This document shows positions 53,145 through 61,363 of a stretch of DNA of 64,000 nt, piece by piece (position 1 is the first letter of the stretch; each line of letters starts with the position of its first letter). Both the position numbers and the translations under genes were made by a program. The stretch is from Streptomyces xantholiticus (lineage in GTDB: Bacteria > Actinomycetota > Actinomycetes > Streptomycetales > Streptomycetaceae). Location: positions 62,001-126,000 of the forward strand of contig NZ_BMWB01000008.1 of NCBI RefSeq assembly GCF_014651015.1, in the 5' to 3' direction. A model generated the notes under the pieces. It did no database searches and was not told the DNA's origin. It saw nothing but the letters and a program-made list of their open reading frames with translations.

Positions 53145-54761
53145 ATGACCCGCACCGCCAGTACGTCACCGTGGGAAGACCTCGTCACCTCGGCGCTGCT
53201 CGGCACCGATCGCCGTACGCCGCCGTCCGGGCCGACGCCCGCGGGCAAGGACGCTCCCGTCGCCCTGCTCGACGCTGCCGCGCTGCACACCGTGCGGCGC
53301 CGGGCGGGCCTGCGCCCCGCGACGCGGGCCGGCGGGTCGCCGCCGGAGCCGGCGCCGCACGACGCCCGCCGTGCCCTGCCGGAGCCCGCACGGCGGCGCC
53401 TCGTGCAGCTGCTGGCCGACCGTGCCGGGCCCGCCGGCTCCGGCGGCAGGCGCGGCACCACCCCGGACCTGACCGAGCTGCTCCCCCAATGGCTCGCCGC
53501 CGCCAACGAACACGGCTACCGGGCGCCGGCGTCCGTCCTCCCCGGACTGCTGGACGCCGCCCGGGCCCGCACGGACCTTCGCCCGCAGGCGTTGGAGTTC
53601 GCGGGGCCGCGCGGGCTGTGGCTCGCCCGGCTCAACCCGGAGTGGAAGTACGCGCTGCGCGGCGGGTCCACGGGCTCCGCTCTGCCCGCCGTGGACGACG
53701 CGGAAGCCGTGCGGAAGCTCTGGGAGGAAGGCCTGTTCGCGGAACGGGTCGCGCTGCTCACCGCCCTGCGGGCCCATGACGCCGGTGCCGCACTGGCACT
53801 GCTCGGCACGACCTGGTCCACGGAGCGGGCGGAGGACCGGCTGATGTTCCTCGATTCCCTGCGGGCCGGGTTGTCCGACGCGGACGAGCCGTTCCTCGAG
53901 CAGGCGCTGTCCGACCGCAGCCGCAACGTCCGGGCCACGGCGGCGGAACTCCTCTCCGCGCTGCCCCGCTCCGCGCTCGCCGGCCGCATGGCCGCGCGTG
54001 CCGCGTCCTGCGTCGCGATCGACCGCAGCGGTGACGCCGCGGCGGCGATCGTCGTGGAGGCGCCCCACGAGTGTGATGCGGACATGCAGCGCGACGGCAT
54101 CGTTCCCGCTCCGCCGTCTGGACGCGGTGAGCGGTCCTGGTGGCTCGGACAGTTGGTGGAGGCAGCCCCGCTGTCCGTCTGGCCGGGCAGGCTGGGTGGG
54201 CGCTCTGCCCGCGAGATCGTGGCGCTGCCCGTGTCCGACGACTGGGCGGAGGAACTGCATGCGGCGTGGTGCCGGGCTGCGGCACGGCAGCGCGACGCCG
54301 ACTGGTCCCGCGCCCTGCTCGGCACACCCGCCACGCCGCCGTCGACCGGTCCCGGGACGACGTCACCGGCCGAGCGGTCGAAGCTTCTCGCCGCCCTGCC
54401 GGACGACGAACGTGCCTCCTGGGTGGCCGAGTTCATCGCCGCGCACGGCCTGTCGGAAGCGTTCCAGCTGCTCGGCGTGTGCGCGGTGCCGTGGGCCGAA
54501 CCGCTGGGCCGTGCGGTCGTCGACGCTCTGGAGATCGCCCGGGACGCGGGTAGCTACCCGTGGAGCTTCAGCGGCGTGATGGGTCTGGCGGAGCGCTGTC
54601 TGTCCCCCGAGGAGGCCGGCCGCCTCGAGGTTCTCACCGCGACGCCGGACGATCAGGAGGACGCCTCACCGGGCGCGGGAAGCTACTGGTCGGAGGCGTT
54701 CCAGCGGCTCGTCTCCACGCTGCGGCTGCGCGCGACGATGCATGCGGAACTCACGGCGTAG
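53145..54761 (+). CDS. DUF5691 family protein
   Basis: A 538-residue protein, mostly alpha-helical with HEAT-like character. The N-terminus is SPWEDLVTSALLGTDRRTP. A conserved segment LEFAGPRGLWLARLNPEWKYAL lies at about 146-167. HEAT-like helices follow (LFLDSLRAGLSDADEPFLEQAL-type, SDRSRNVRATAAELLSALP). It has no enzyme motif, signal peptide or membrane helix. It sits 25 bp after the SWIM gene with a GTTAGGGAGGCCTC ribosome-binding site. DUF5691 is known mainly from its co-occurrence with SWIM, MoxR, DUF5682 and VWA genes, so it is probably a scaffold or adaptor of that system. Confidence 0.88.
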   Translation: MTRTASTSPWEDLVTSALLGTDRRTPPSGPTPAGKDAPVALLDAAALHTVRRRAGLRPATRAGGSPPEPAPHDARRALPEPARRRLVQLLADRAGPAGSGGRRGTTPDLTELLPQWLAAANEHGYRAPASVLPGLLDAARARTDLRPQALEFAGPRGLWLARLNPEWKYALRGGSTGSALPAVDDAEAVRKLWEEGLFAERVALLTALRAHDAGAALALLGTTWSTERAEDRLMFLDSLRAGLSDADEPFLEQALSDRSRNVRATAAELLSALPRSALAGRMAARAASCVAIDRSGDAAAAIVVEAPHECDADMQRDGIVPAPPSGRGERSWWLGQLVEAAPLSVWPGRLGGRSAREIVALPVSDDWAEELHAAWCRAAARQRDADWSRALLGTPATPPSTGPGTTSPAERSKLLAALPDDERASWVAEFIAAHGLSEAFQLLGVCAVPWAEPLGRAVVDALEIARDAGSYPWSFSGVMGLAERCLSPEEAGRLEVLTATPDDQEDASPGAGSYWSEAFQRLVSTLRLRATMHAELTA

Positions 54762-54914
54762 GACGCACCGGGCCGTGTTTCTTCTGGCCGGCACGGTGTG
54801 GGGCTCTTGACCGGCGGACCGCTCCGGGGCTCGCACGGGTCTCGTGCGGCTGAGGGGCTCCTCGGTCGTACGACGGCGGGGTGAGCCTTCGGCTGCGGGC
54901 GGTGCCCTCCAAAG

Positions 54915-54951
54915 GCCCGGCCCACACGTCGGGCCGGGCGCCCGGCCCGAC
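54915..54951 (-). terminator. Overlapping hairpins downstream of icmB
   Basis: Two mutually exclusive perfect hairpins overlap. GCCCGGCCC (54915-54923) pairs with GGGCCGGGC (54931-54939). Alternatively GTCGGGCCGGGC (54928-54939) pairs with the adjoining GCCCGGCCCGAC (54940-54951). They lie 50-90 bp beyond the icmB stop codon. About 240 bp between 54762 and 55001 is noncoding. Confidence 0.7.
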
Positions 54952-55001
54952 GCAACCGGGCCCGCAGGCAGACTTGGCCCGGTCCGCCGCCCGCCCAAGG
55001 G

Positions 55002-55412
55002 CTACGCCGCCACGCGCACGTTCGCGTTGACCCAGTCCACGATCGACGCTGTCGTCGCACCGGGCGTGAAGATCTCCGCAACGCCCTGCTCCTTCAGCGG
55101 CGCGATGTCCGCCTCCGGGATGATCCCGCCGCCGAAGACCTTGATGTCCTCCGCGTCCCGCTCCTTCAGGAGTTCGATGACCTTCGCGAAAAGCGTGTTG
55201 TGCGCACCGGAGAGGATCGAGAGTCCGATCGCGTCGGCGTCCTCCTGGATCGCCGTGTCGACGATCTGCTCGGGCGTCTGGTGGAGCCCGGTGTAGATGA
55301 CCTCCATACCGGCATCGCGCAGCGCCCGCGCGATCACTTTGGCGCCGCGGTCGTGGCCGTCGAGACCCGGCTTGGCCACCACCACGCGGATCGGACCAGT
55401 CACACCCATCAC
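55002..55412 (-). CDS. icmB: Cobalamin-binding small subunit of an acyl-CoA mutase, probably isobutyryl-CoA mutase
   Basis: A 136-residue B12-binding protein consisting only of the cobalamin domain of methylmalonyl-CoA-mutase-type enzymes. IRVVVAKPGLDGHDRGAKV contains the DxHxxG motif that gives the axial His ligand, followed by GLSILSGAHNTLF and VFGGGIIPEADI. Free-standing subunits of this length are characteristic of streptomycete IcmB, which pairs with IcmA (encoded elsewhere) to interconvert isobutyryl- and n-butyryl-CoA for polyketide and fatty acid supply. It could instead serve another mutase large subunit. It is a single-gene unit. Confidence 0.85.
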   Translation of the reverse strand: MMGVTGPIRVVVAKPGLDGHDRGAKVIARALRDAGMEVIYTGLHQTPEQIVDTAIQEDADAIGLSILSGAHNTLFAKVIELLKERDAEDIKVFGGGIIPEADIAPLKEQGVAEIFTPGATTASIVDWVNANVRVAA

Positions 55413-55629
55413 TGCCTCCTGGGTCCCCGCGGTCGTACCGAGGCGCGGGGAAGTGAACGAACGTTATCTCCAGCATCCCGCAAGCGGCCGTTTCGCGGGC
55501 CGCCGGGAGGGGGAAATCACACGTGGGACATTTTCGCTGAGCGTCGTACCCGCTTCAGGCATCGCGCACGCCCCCCGCGCGGCCCCCGCAGGCACGGTCG
55601 CACGGGGAGCCGCCGCAGGTCCACCACAG

Positions 55630-55678
55630 GTCGCCGTACCACCGCGCCGACAGCCGCACGGCACGGTGGTACGGCGAC
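55630..55678. repeat. Long inverted repeat (15-bp arms) upstream of the lipase-like gene
   Basis: GTCGCCGTACCACCG (55630-55644) and its exact reverse complement (55664-55678) flank a 19-nt loop. It lies in the 377-bp space between the divergent icmB and lipase-like starts, about 110 bp before the latter. It could be a terminator-like or attenuator structure in the lipase leader, or a regulator-binding dyad. The rest of 55413-55789 shows nothing I can assign. Confidence 0.85.
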
Positions 55679-55789
55679 GCCGACGGCGCGGGACATGGTG
55701 CACATGACCACGCCGGCCTCGATCACGCGCGCTTCCCATGAGGGCACGCGGGGCAGAGCCGCCCCCGCCGTGCCGTACGGGAGGTCGTC

Positions 55790-56587
55790 GTGAGGATCCC
55801 GCGTCTGCCCGCCGCGCTTCTGCGGGCCACCGCACTCGAGCTGCTGATCCTCGCCGGACACCTGCTCCTCTACCCCACCGGCCTCACACCGGAGCGCCGC
55901 ATCCGCACCCGCCCCGCGCCCACCCTGCCGAGGACTCCGGCCGCCGTGCCGACGGTGCTGCTGCACGGCTTCGCAGACAACCGCTCCGTGTTCGTGCTGC
56001 TGCGCCGCGCCCTCACACGGCACGGTCCCCACCATGTCGAGTGCCTCAACTACTCACCCCTCACCTGTGACATCCGCGCCGCCGCGGATCTGCTCGGCCG
56101 CCATGTGGAGGAGATCTGCGCGCGCACCGGCCACCACGAGGTCGACATCGTCGGTCACAGCCTCGGCGGCCTGATCGCGCGCTACTACGTCCAGCGCCTC
56201 GACGGGGACCGGCGCGTGCGCACACTCGTCACGCTCGGTACCCCGCACTCGGGCACCACCGTCGCGCCGCTCGCGAGCGCACACCCGATCGTGCGGCAGA
56301 TGCGGCCGGGCTCGCCGGTGATCGAGGAGTTGCGGCTGCCCGCGCCCGGCTGCCGCACCCGGTTCGTCAGCTTCTGGAGCGATCTCGACCGGATCATGGC
56401 GCCGGTCGAGACGGCCCGGGTAGACCATCCCGACCTTCTCACCCAGAACGTGCAGGTGAGCGGAATCGGTCATCTCGCACTGCCGGTTCACCCCGCGGTC
56501 GCCGACAGCATCCGCGAGGTCCTCGAGTCGGGCGCCTCGGACGCGGTCCGCTCCCTCGCCTCTTCCGCCTCCGCATCCGTCGCCTGA
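55790..56587 (+). CDS. Alpha/beta hydrolase, lipase-like, membrane-anchored or secreted
   Basis: A 265-residue hydrolase from the GTG at 55790, with GGGAGG nine bases upstream. The N-terminus is a signal anchor (LLRATALELLILAGHLLLYP). The lipase features are VPTVLLHGFADNRSVF (oxyanion HG), the nucleophile elbow IVGHSLGGLIARYY (Ser about 125), TLGTPHSGTTVA, and the catalytic His in GIGHLALPVHP. It resembles bacterial triacylglycerol lipases and esterases. Its strand, length and place next to icmB are conserved in streptomycetes as far as I recall. The substrate is not determined. Confidence 0.88.
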   Translation: MRIPRLPAALLRATALELLILAGHLLLYPTGLTPERRIRTRPAPTLPRTPAAVPTVLLHGFADNRSVFVLLRRALTRHGPHHVECLNYSPLTCDIRAAADLLGRHVEEICARTGHHEVDIVGHSLGGLIARYYVQRLDGDRRVRTLVTLGTPHSGTTVAPLASAHPIVRQMRPGSPVIEELRLPAPGCRTRFVSFWSDLDRIMAPVETARVDHPDLLTQNVQVSGIGHLALPVHPAVADSIREVLESGASDAVRSLASSASASVA

Positions 56588-56823
56588 GGTGACCCCCATC
56601 GACGCCGGCCGATCGAACACTTCTCGAACGTAGGGCCAAGGCTCCGCCCTTGGACCGCCGAAACGCAACCGAATGCCCGTTTCCTGATTGCGTAGATCCC
56701 ACCGAAGATTGTCGCCGTCGCGTACCGCCGGGTACAGTCGCGCCACTGCTTCCCCCCGGGACCCCCCGCGCAACAGGCGGCCCGCGGAAAACAGGTCCTG
56801 CTGCCGAGGCGAGAGAGAAGTTG

Positions 56824-58314
56824 GTGAACGACCAGCACGCCCACGCCGGGTACGTCGGCTACGCCACCGGCAGCTTCGACTCCGACCCGCTCTTCGGTGC
56901 CCTTCCGGGCAGTTACGAAGCGGGCCACAGCGGCCAATACGACTCGTCCCAGTGGGACACGGGCGCCGCCCCGACCGTCGGCTACGACGCCTACGGCACG
57001 GCGCAGCAGGCCCAACAGCCGCAGCACGACCAGGGTTTCGAGCAGCAGCAGTACGTGCAGTACGACACCACCGGCCAGTGGGACGCGAGCGCCTGGAACG
57101 AGGCGGGCGGAACCGGCCAGTACGAGACGGCCGCGGCGGCCTTCACCTACGACGCGACCGGCCAATGGGCGCCCGGCGCCTTCGAGACGGGCAGCTACGA
57201 CGCCACCGCGTGGAACTCCGCGACGGCCACGCCGGACGGCCTGGTCCCGCAACAGTTCGTCCCTGAAGAGGGGTTCGCCCAGCCCGCCGAGTACGAGCCG
57301 CACCAGACATACGGCACGTACGAGACAAACGACGCGTACGACAGTGGTGCGTACGAGACCGCCCACTCCTTCGAGACGGAGTCCGAGGCGCAGTCGCCGG
57401 CAGACCTCGAAGCTGATTACGCGACGGAGTATGAGCCGTCGCCCGAGGCCGAACCCCAAGCCGCCGAAGCCGAGCCCGAGTCGGACCACGACGCGCTGAC
57501 CCGGACGATGGCCGCCGTGCCGGTCGTGCCGGCCGCGCCCGTCACCCCCCGCGCGGTCCGCCGTGCCGGCGGCAGCCGAGGACGCCGCCGTACGCCGGCC
57601 AAGCGCTCCGCGCTCCTCACGGTCGCCGTGCCGTCCGCCTGTGTGATGGGCGTGGCAGGTGTCGCCGCCGCCTCCGTGAGCGGCCTCGGCGGCGAGACGC
57701 AGGACGACAAGAGCAGCGTGGCGGCACCCGACCCCGGCTCCGTGAAGCCGGCCGCCGCCAACAACGCCATGGACACCCAGCTCGCCGCGCTCAGCGCCGA
57801 CGCCCGTGACTTCGGCGACCGCGCCTCCCGCACCCAGGAACGCATCGACCTCAAGGCGCGCCAGGCGGCGGAGAAGAAGAAGCGCGAGGAGGAGGCGGCA
57901 CGCCGCGAGGCACTGCGCCCCAAGTTCATGCTGCCGGTGAAGCTGCACCAGCTCAGCGCCTACTACGGGCAGTCCGGCGTCAACTGGATGTCCCTCCACA
58001 CCGGTATCGACTTCCCCGTCCAGTACGGCACTCCGGTCATGGCCGCGACGGACGGCACCGTCCGCACGCAGTGGAACGGCGCCTACGGCAACATGGCCAT
58101 CGTGACGGCGGCGGACGGCACGGAGACCTGGTACTGCCACCTGAGCAGCACCAAGATCCGCAGCGGTTCGGTCAAGGCCGGCGATGTCATTGCCTATTCG
58201 GGCAACTCGGGCAACTCCACAGGGCCTCACCTGCACTTCGAGGTCAGGCCCGGCGGCGGCGCGGCCATAGACCCGCTGCCGTGGCTGCGCAGCCACGGCA
58301 TCGACCCCACCTAG
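56824..58314 (+). CDS. M23 family metallopeptidase with a long disordered cytoplasmic N-terminus
   Basis: A 496-residue protein from the GTG at 56824. Residues 1-250 are low-complexity, rich in Tyr, Gln, Ala and Glu, with repeated YDxTGQW/YDATxWN phrases. A basic stretch (RAVRRAGGSRGRRRTPAKRS) precedes one membrane segment (about 262-285). A short coiled coil (QAAEKKKREEEAARREAL) leads to the M23 domain: HTGIDFP (His392, Asp396) and HLHFEV (His469, His471), the zinc ligands and base. M23 enzymes cut peptidoglycan cross-bridges. All ligands are present, so it should be active outside the cell. It precedes pcrA, convergently. Confidence 0.92.
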   Translation: MNDQHAHAGYVGYATGSFDSDPLFGALPGSYEAGHSGQYDSSQWDTGAAPTVGYDAYGTAQQAQQPQHDQGFEQQQYVQYDTTGQWDASAWNEAGGTGQYETAAAAFTYDATGQWAPGAFETGSYDATAWNSATATPDGLVPQQFVPEEGFAQPAEYEPHQTYGTYETNDAYDSGAYETAHSFETESEAQSPADLEADYATEYEPSPEAEPQAAEAEPESDHDALTRTMAAVPVVPAAPVTPRAVRRAGGSRGRRRTPAKRSALLTVAVPSACVMGVAGVAAASVSGLGGETQDDKSSVAAPDPGSVKPAAANNAMDTQLAALSADARDFGDRASRTQERIDLKARQAAEKKKREEEAARREALRPKFMLPVKLHQLSAYYGQSGVNWMSLHTGIDFPVQYGTPVMAATDGTVRTQWNGAYGNMAIVTAADGTETWYCHLSSTKIRSGSVKAGDVIAYSGNSGNSTGPHLHFEVRPGGGAAIDPLPWLRSHGIDPT

Positions 58315-58431
58315 GCCCGGCGCGTAGCCCCAGCCACGGCATCCACCCCACCCCGGCCCGGCGCGTCGCCGCAGTCATGGAAGGGCCGGATGACGACGCA
58401 GAGCCGCACGCGAATACTGCTGAGCCACCGA

Positions 58432-58465
58432 CGAGAGGCCGGCCCCCGCGGGGGCCGGCCTCTCG
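58432..58465. terminator. 17-bp perfect palindromic terminator between the M23 gene and pcrA
   Basis: 58432-58448 and 58449-58465 are perfect reverse complements with no spacer (CGAGAGGCCGGCCCCCG arms). It lies 118 bp after the M23 stop codon and 20 bp beyond the pcrA stop codon on the other strand, so it can end both messages. Confidence 0.9.
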
Positions 58466-58496
58466 TGGTCAGAGCTTCTCGTGGTCAGAGCTTCTC
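58465..58496. repeat. 16-bp perfect tandem duplication across the pcrA stop codon
   Basis: GTGGTCAGAGCTTCTC occurs at 58465-58480 and again at 58481-58496. The second copy contains the last codons and stop of pcrA (minus strand, VEKL-stop). The first copy is therefore an untranslated duplicate lying between the gene and its terminator. Confidence 0.95.
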
Positions 58497-60947
58497 GACC
58501 GGCGCGTACCGCAGCAGCAGCCGCTTCGGCTTCTCGTCCCCGAAGTCGATCGTCGCCTGCGCCTCCGATCCCGAGCCCTTCACCTCGAGCACGGTCCCGA
58601 GGCCGAACTGGTCGTGTGTGACCCGGTCGCCGACCGACAGCGAGATCACCGGCTTGTCGTTCGTACGCCGAGTGGCGAAGCCCGAAGCGCCGCCGCGTGA
58701 ACGCGAGGAGGAGAGCGACGACGCGATGCCGGACGTCGGTCCGGCGGGCGCTGCCATCGGGCCCGTCCGCTTCCACGTCAGATGCCGGTCGGGGATCTCC
58801 TCGAGGAACCGCGAGGGCGGGTTGTACGAGGGCTGGCCCCAGGCGCTGCGCATCGACGAACGGGTCAGATAGAGCCGTTCCCGGGCGCGGGTGATGCCGA
58901 CGTACGCCAGACGCCGCTCCTCCTCGAGCTCCTTGGTCTGACCCAGCGCCCGCATGTGCGGGAAGACGCCGTCCTCCATGCCGGTCAGGAACACGACGGG
59001 GAACTCGAGGCCCTTGGCGGTGTGCAGGGTCATCAGGGTGATGACGCCGGTGCCCTCTTCGTCCTCGTCCGGGATCTGGTCGGAGTCGGCGACCAGCGCG
59101 ACCTGCTCCAGGAACTGGGCGAGCGTCCCCGCGCCCTCCTCCCCCCGTTCCTGCTCGAACTCGAGCGCCACGGACGCCAGTTCCTGGAGGTTCTCGATAC
59201 GTGTCTCGTCCTGCGGGTCCGTGGACGCCTGCAGCTCCGCGAGATAGCCGGTCCGCTCCAGCACGGCCTCCAGCACGACGGCGGGGCCCGCGCCCGAGTC
59301 CACGATGGTGCGCAGCTCCTCCATCAGCACGTTGAACCGCTTGACCGCGTTGGCCGAGCGGGCCGCCATGCCGTACGCCTCGTCGACCCGCTTGAGGGCC
59401 TGCGGGAAGGTGATCTTCTCGCGGAGCGCGAGCGCGTCGATCATCGCCTCCGCACGCTCGCCGATCCCGCGCTTCGGTACGTTCAGGATGCGGCGCAGCG
59501 GGACGTTGTCCTCGGGATTGGCGAGGACGCGCAGATAGGCCAGCACATCGCGGACCTCCTTGCGCTCGTAGAAGCGCACACCGCCGACGACCTTGTAGGG
59601 CAGGCCGACGCGGATGAAGATCTCCTCGAAGACACGCGACTGGGCGTTCGTACGGTAGAAGACGGCGACGTCGCCGGCCTTCGCCTCGCCCTGGTCGGTG
59701 AGCAGGTCGATCTCGTCGGCGACGAACTGGGCCTCGTCGTGCTCGGTGTCCGCCACATAGCCGGTGATCTGCGCGCCTTCGCCGGCGTTCGTCCACAGGT
59801 TCTTGGGGCGGCGGGACTCGTTGCGCTCGATGACGGCGTTGGCGGCGGACAGGATCGTCTGGGTGGAGCGGTAGTTCTGCTCCAGGAGGATCGTGGTCGC
59901 GTCCGGGTAGTCCTCCTCGAACTGGAGGATGTTGCGGATGGTCGCGCCGCGGAAGGCGTAGATCGACTGGTCGGCGTCACCGACGACGCACAGCTCGGCA
60001 GGGTCCAGGTCCTCGTAACCGGTGCCCACCAGTTCTCGCACGAGCGTGTACTGAGCGTGGTTGGTGTCCTGGTACTCGTCCACGAGAACGTGCCGGAAAC
60101 GGCGCCGGTAGTGCTCGGCGACGTCCGGGAAGGCCTGGAGCAGATGGACCGTCGTCATGATGATGTCGTCGAAGTCCAGGGCGTTGGCCTCGCGCAGCCG
60201 CGCCTGGTACATCCGGTACGCCTCTGCCAGCGTCCTCTCGAACCCTCCCCCAGAGCCTCCGGCCTGGGAGGTGCCGCCAAGCGCCTGGTCGGCGAAGGTC
60301 TCCTCGTCGATCAGCTCGTTCTTCAGGTTCGAGATCTTGGCGCTGAAGGACTTCGGCGGGAACTTCTTCGGGTCGAGGTCCAGGTCACGGCAGACCAGCG
60401 ACATGAGCCGCTTCGAGTCGGCCGCGTCGTAGATCGAGAACGAAGAGGTGAAGCCCAGCTTCTTGGACTCGCGGCGCAGGATGCGCACGCACGCGCTGTG
60501 GAAGGTCATGACCCACATGGCGTTGGCACGCGGGCCCACCAGCTGCTCGACGCGCTCCTTCATCTCGCCGGCGGCCTTGTTGGTGAAGGTGATCGCCAGT
60601 ATCTGGCCGGGGTGGACACGGCGCGTCCCCAGCAGATGCGCGATGCGGTGCGTGAGCACCCGGGTCTTGCCGGAGCCCGCGCCGGCCACGATGAGCAGGG
60701 GTGACCCTGTGTGCACGACGGCGGCACGCTGCTGTTCGTTCAGCCCCTCGAGCAGCACGGCGGGGTCCACGACGGGGCGCGGCGCACCGTCGCGGTAGTA
60801 CCCGTCGCGGGCCGGAGGCACGTCGAAAGCGCCCTGGAAGAGGTCGTCCGGAATCTGCTCCGGAGCCGACTCCTCGGGCGGCGGCGGGTGCTCGTCCGCT
60901 TGGGGCTGGAGGTCCGCCAGGAAGCTGTCGTCAAAGAGGCTGCTCAT
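58485..60947 (-). CDS. pcrA: ATP-dependent DNA helicase, UvrD/PcrA type
   Basis: An 820-residue superfamily 1A helicase. Motif I is VAGAGSGKTRVLTHR, Ia is ITFTNKAAGEM, II is LVDEYQDTN, III is VVGDADQSIYAFRGA, IV is LEQNYRST, V is TLHTAKGLEFPVVF and VI is YVGITRARERLYLTR. An ~80-residue disordered N-terminus precedes motif I. The C-terminal ~80 residues are the PcrA-type RNA-polymerase/UvrB-interacting Tudor-like domain (VGDRVTHDQFGLGTVLEVKG). It acts in nucleotide excision repair, replication-fork maintenance and plasmid-type replication. It is flanked by two peptidoglycan hydrolase genes. Confidence 0.97.
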   Translation of the reverse strand: MSSLFDDSFLADLQPQADEHPPPPEESAPEQIPDDLFQGAFDVPPARDGYYRDGAPRPVVDPAVLLEGLNEQQRAAVVHTGSPLLIVAGAGSGKTRVLTHRIAHLLGTRRVHPGQILAITFTNKAAGEMKERVEQLVGPRANAMWVMTFHSACVRILRRESKKLGFTSSFSIYDAADSKRLMSLVCRDLDLDPKKFPPKSFSAKISNLKNELIDEETFADQALGGTSQAGGSGGGFERTLAEAYRMYQARLREANALDFDDIIMTTVHLLQAFPDVAEHYRRRFRHVLVDEYQDTNHAQYTLVRELVGTGYEDLDPAELCVVGDADQSIYAFRGATIRNILQFEEDYPDATTILLEQNYRSTQTILSAANAVIERNESRRPKNLWTNAGEGAQITGYVADTEHDEAQFVADEIDLLTDQGEAKAGDVAVFYRTNAQSRVFEEIFIRVGLPYKVVGGVRFYERKEVRDVLAYLRVLANPEDNVPLRRILNVPKRGIGERAEAMIDALALREKITFPQALKRVDEAYGMAARSANAVKRFNVLMEELRTIVDSGAGPAVVLEAVLERTGYLAELQASTDPQDETRIENLQELASVALEFEQERGEEGAGTLAQFLEQVALVADSDQIPDEDEEGTGVITLMTLHTAKGLEFPVVFLTGMEDGVFPHMRALGQTKELEEERRLAYVGITRARERLYLTRSSMRSAWGQPSYNPPSRFLEEIPDRHLTWKRTGPMAAPAGPTSGIASSLSSSRSRGGASGFATRRTNDKPVISLSVGDRVTHDQFGLGTVLEVKGSGSEAQATIDFGDEKPKRLLLRYAPVEKL

Positions 60948-61205
60948 CGCCTAACGAGTCTAGGCGGCCGGACCGACAATCCGTGACCGCTCGGGGAACC
61001 CAGAGGGGGCCACGGTACGTGACGGGACGAATCCGGCAAGCGACCGATCCGCGGGCCTGGTCCGGACCGGCGGTCACCCACCGAAAAAGGTCACGAAGAT
61101 GTATCGGACATATCGAACATCAACCTTCACAGCGGCGACACGAGTTGGCTAGCGTGCTCGACCAGGCGGCCCGCACCCCTCCCGGCGAACCACGCCGAAC
61201 GGGCG

Positions 61206-61345
61206 GCCTACGCCGAATCCGGCTTCCCGCAAGGGAGTTCGGAACCGGGGACCCACCATGCACAACCGGGGTGAATCGGACCGCGCTCCGCTCGGTCCGT
61301 AGGGCACCTTCCGTTCGCCCGAACCCGACAGCTAACCCGGTAGGC
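61206..61345 (+). ncRNA. c-di-AMP (ydaO-yuaA) riboswitch controlling the NlpC/P60 gene
   Basis: The leader of the NlpC/P60 gene contains the ydaO aptamer. The closing helix is GCCTAC (61206-61211) with GTAGGC (61340-61345). Inside are the conserved GGAACCGGGG element, ACCGGGGTGAATC, and the diagnostic 3' block CGAACCCGACAGCTAACCC (61320-61338). In actinobacteria this riboswitch turns off cell-wall hydrolase genes when c-di-AMP is bound. The aptamer ends 18 bp before the start codon, so control could act on the GAAGAAGGAG ribosome-binding site (61354-61363) or through an upstream terminator choice. Confidence 0.95.
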
Positions 61346-61363
61346 GGTCCACGGAAGAAGGAG

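Noticed and set aside
56588..56823. A second c-di-AMP riboswitch in front of the M23 peptidase
   Set aside because: The diagnostic AACCCGACAGCTAACC block is missing. Only a short CCAAGG/CCTTGG hairpin is seen.
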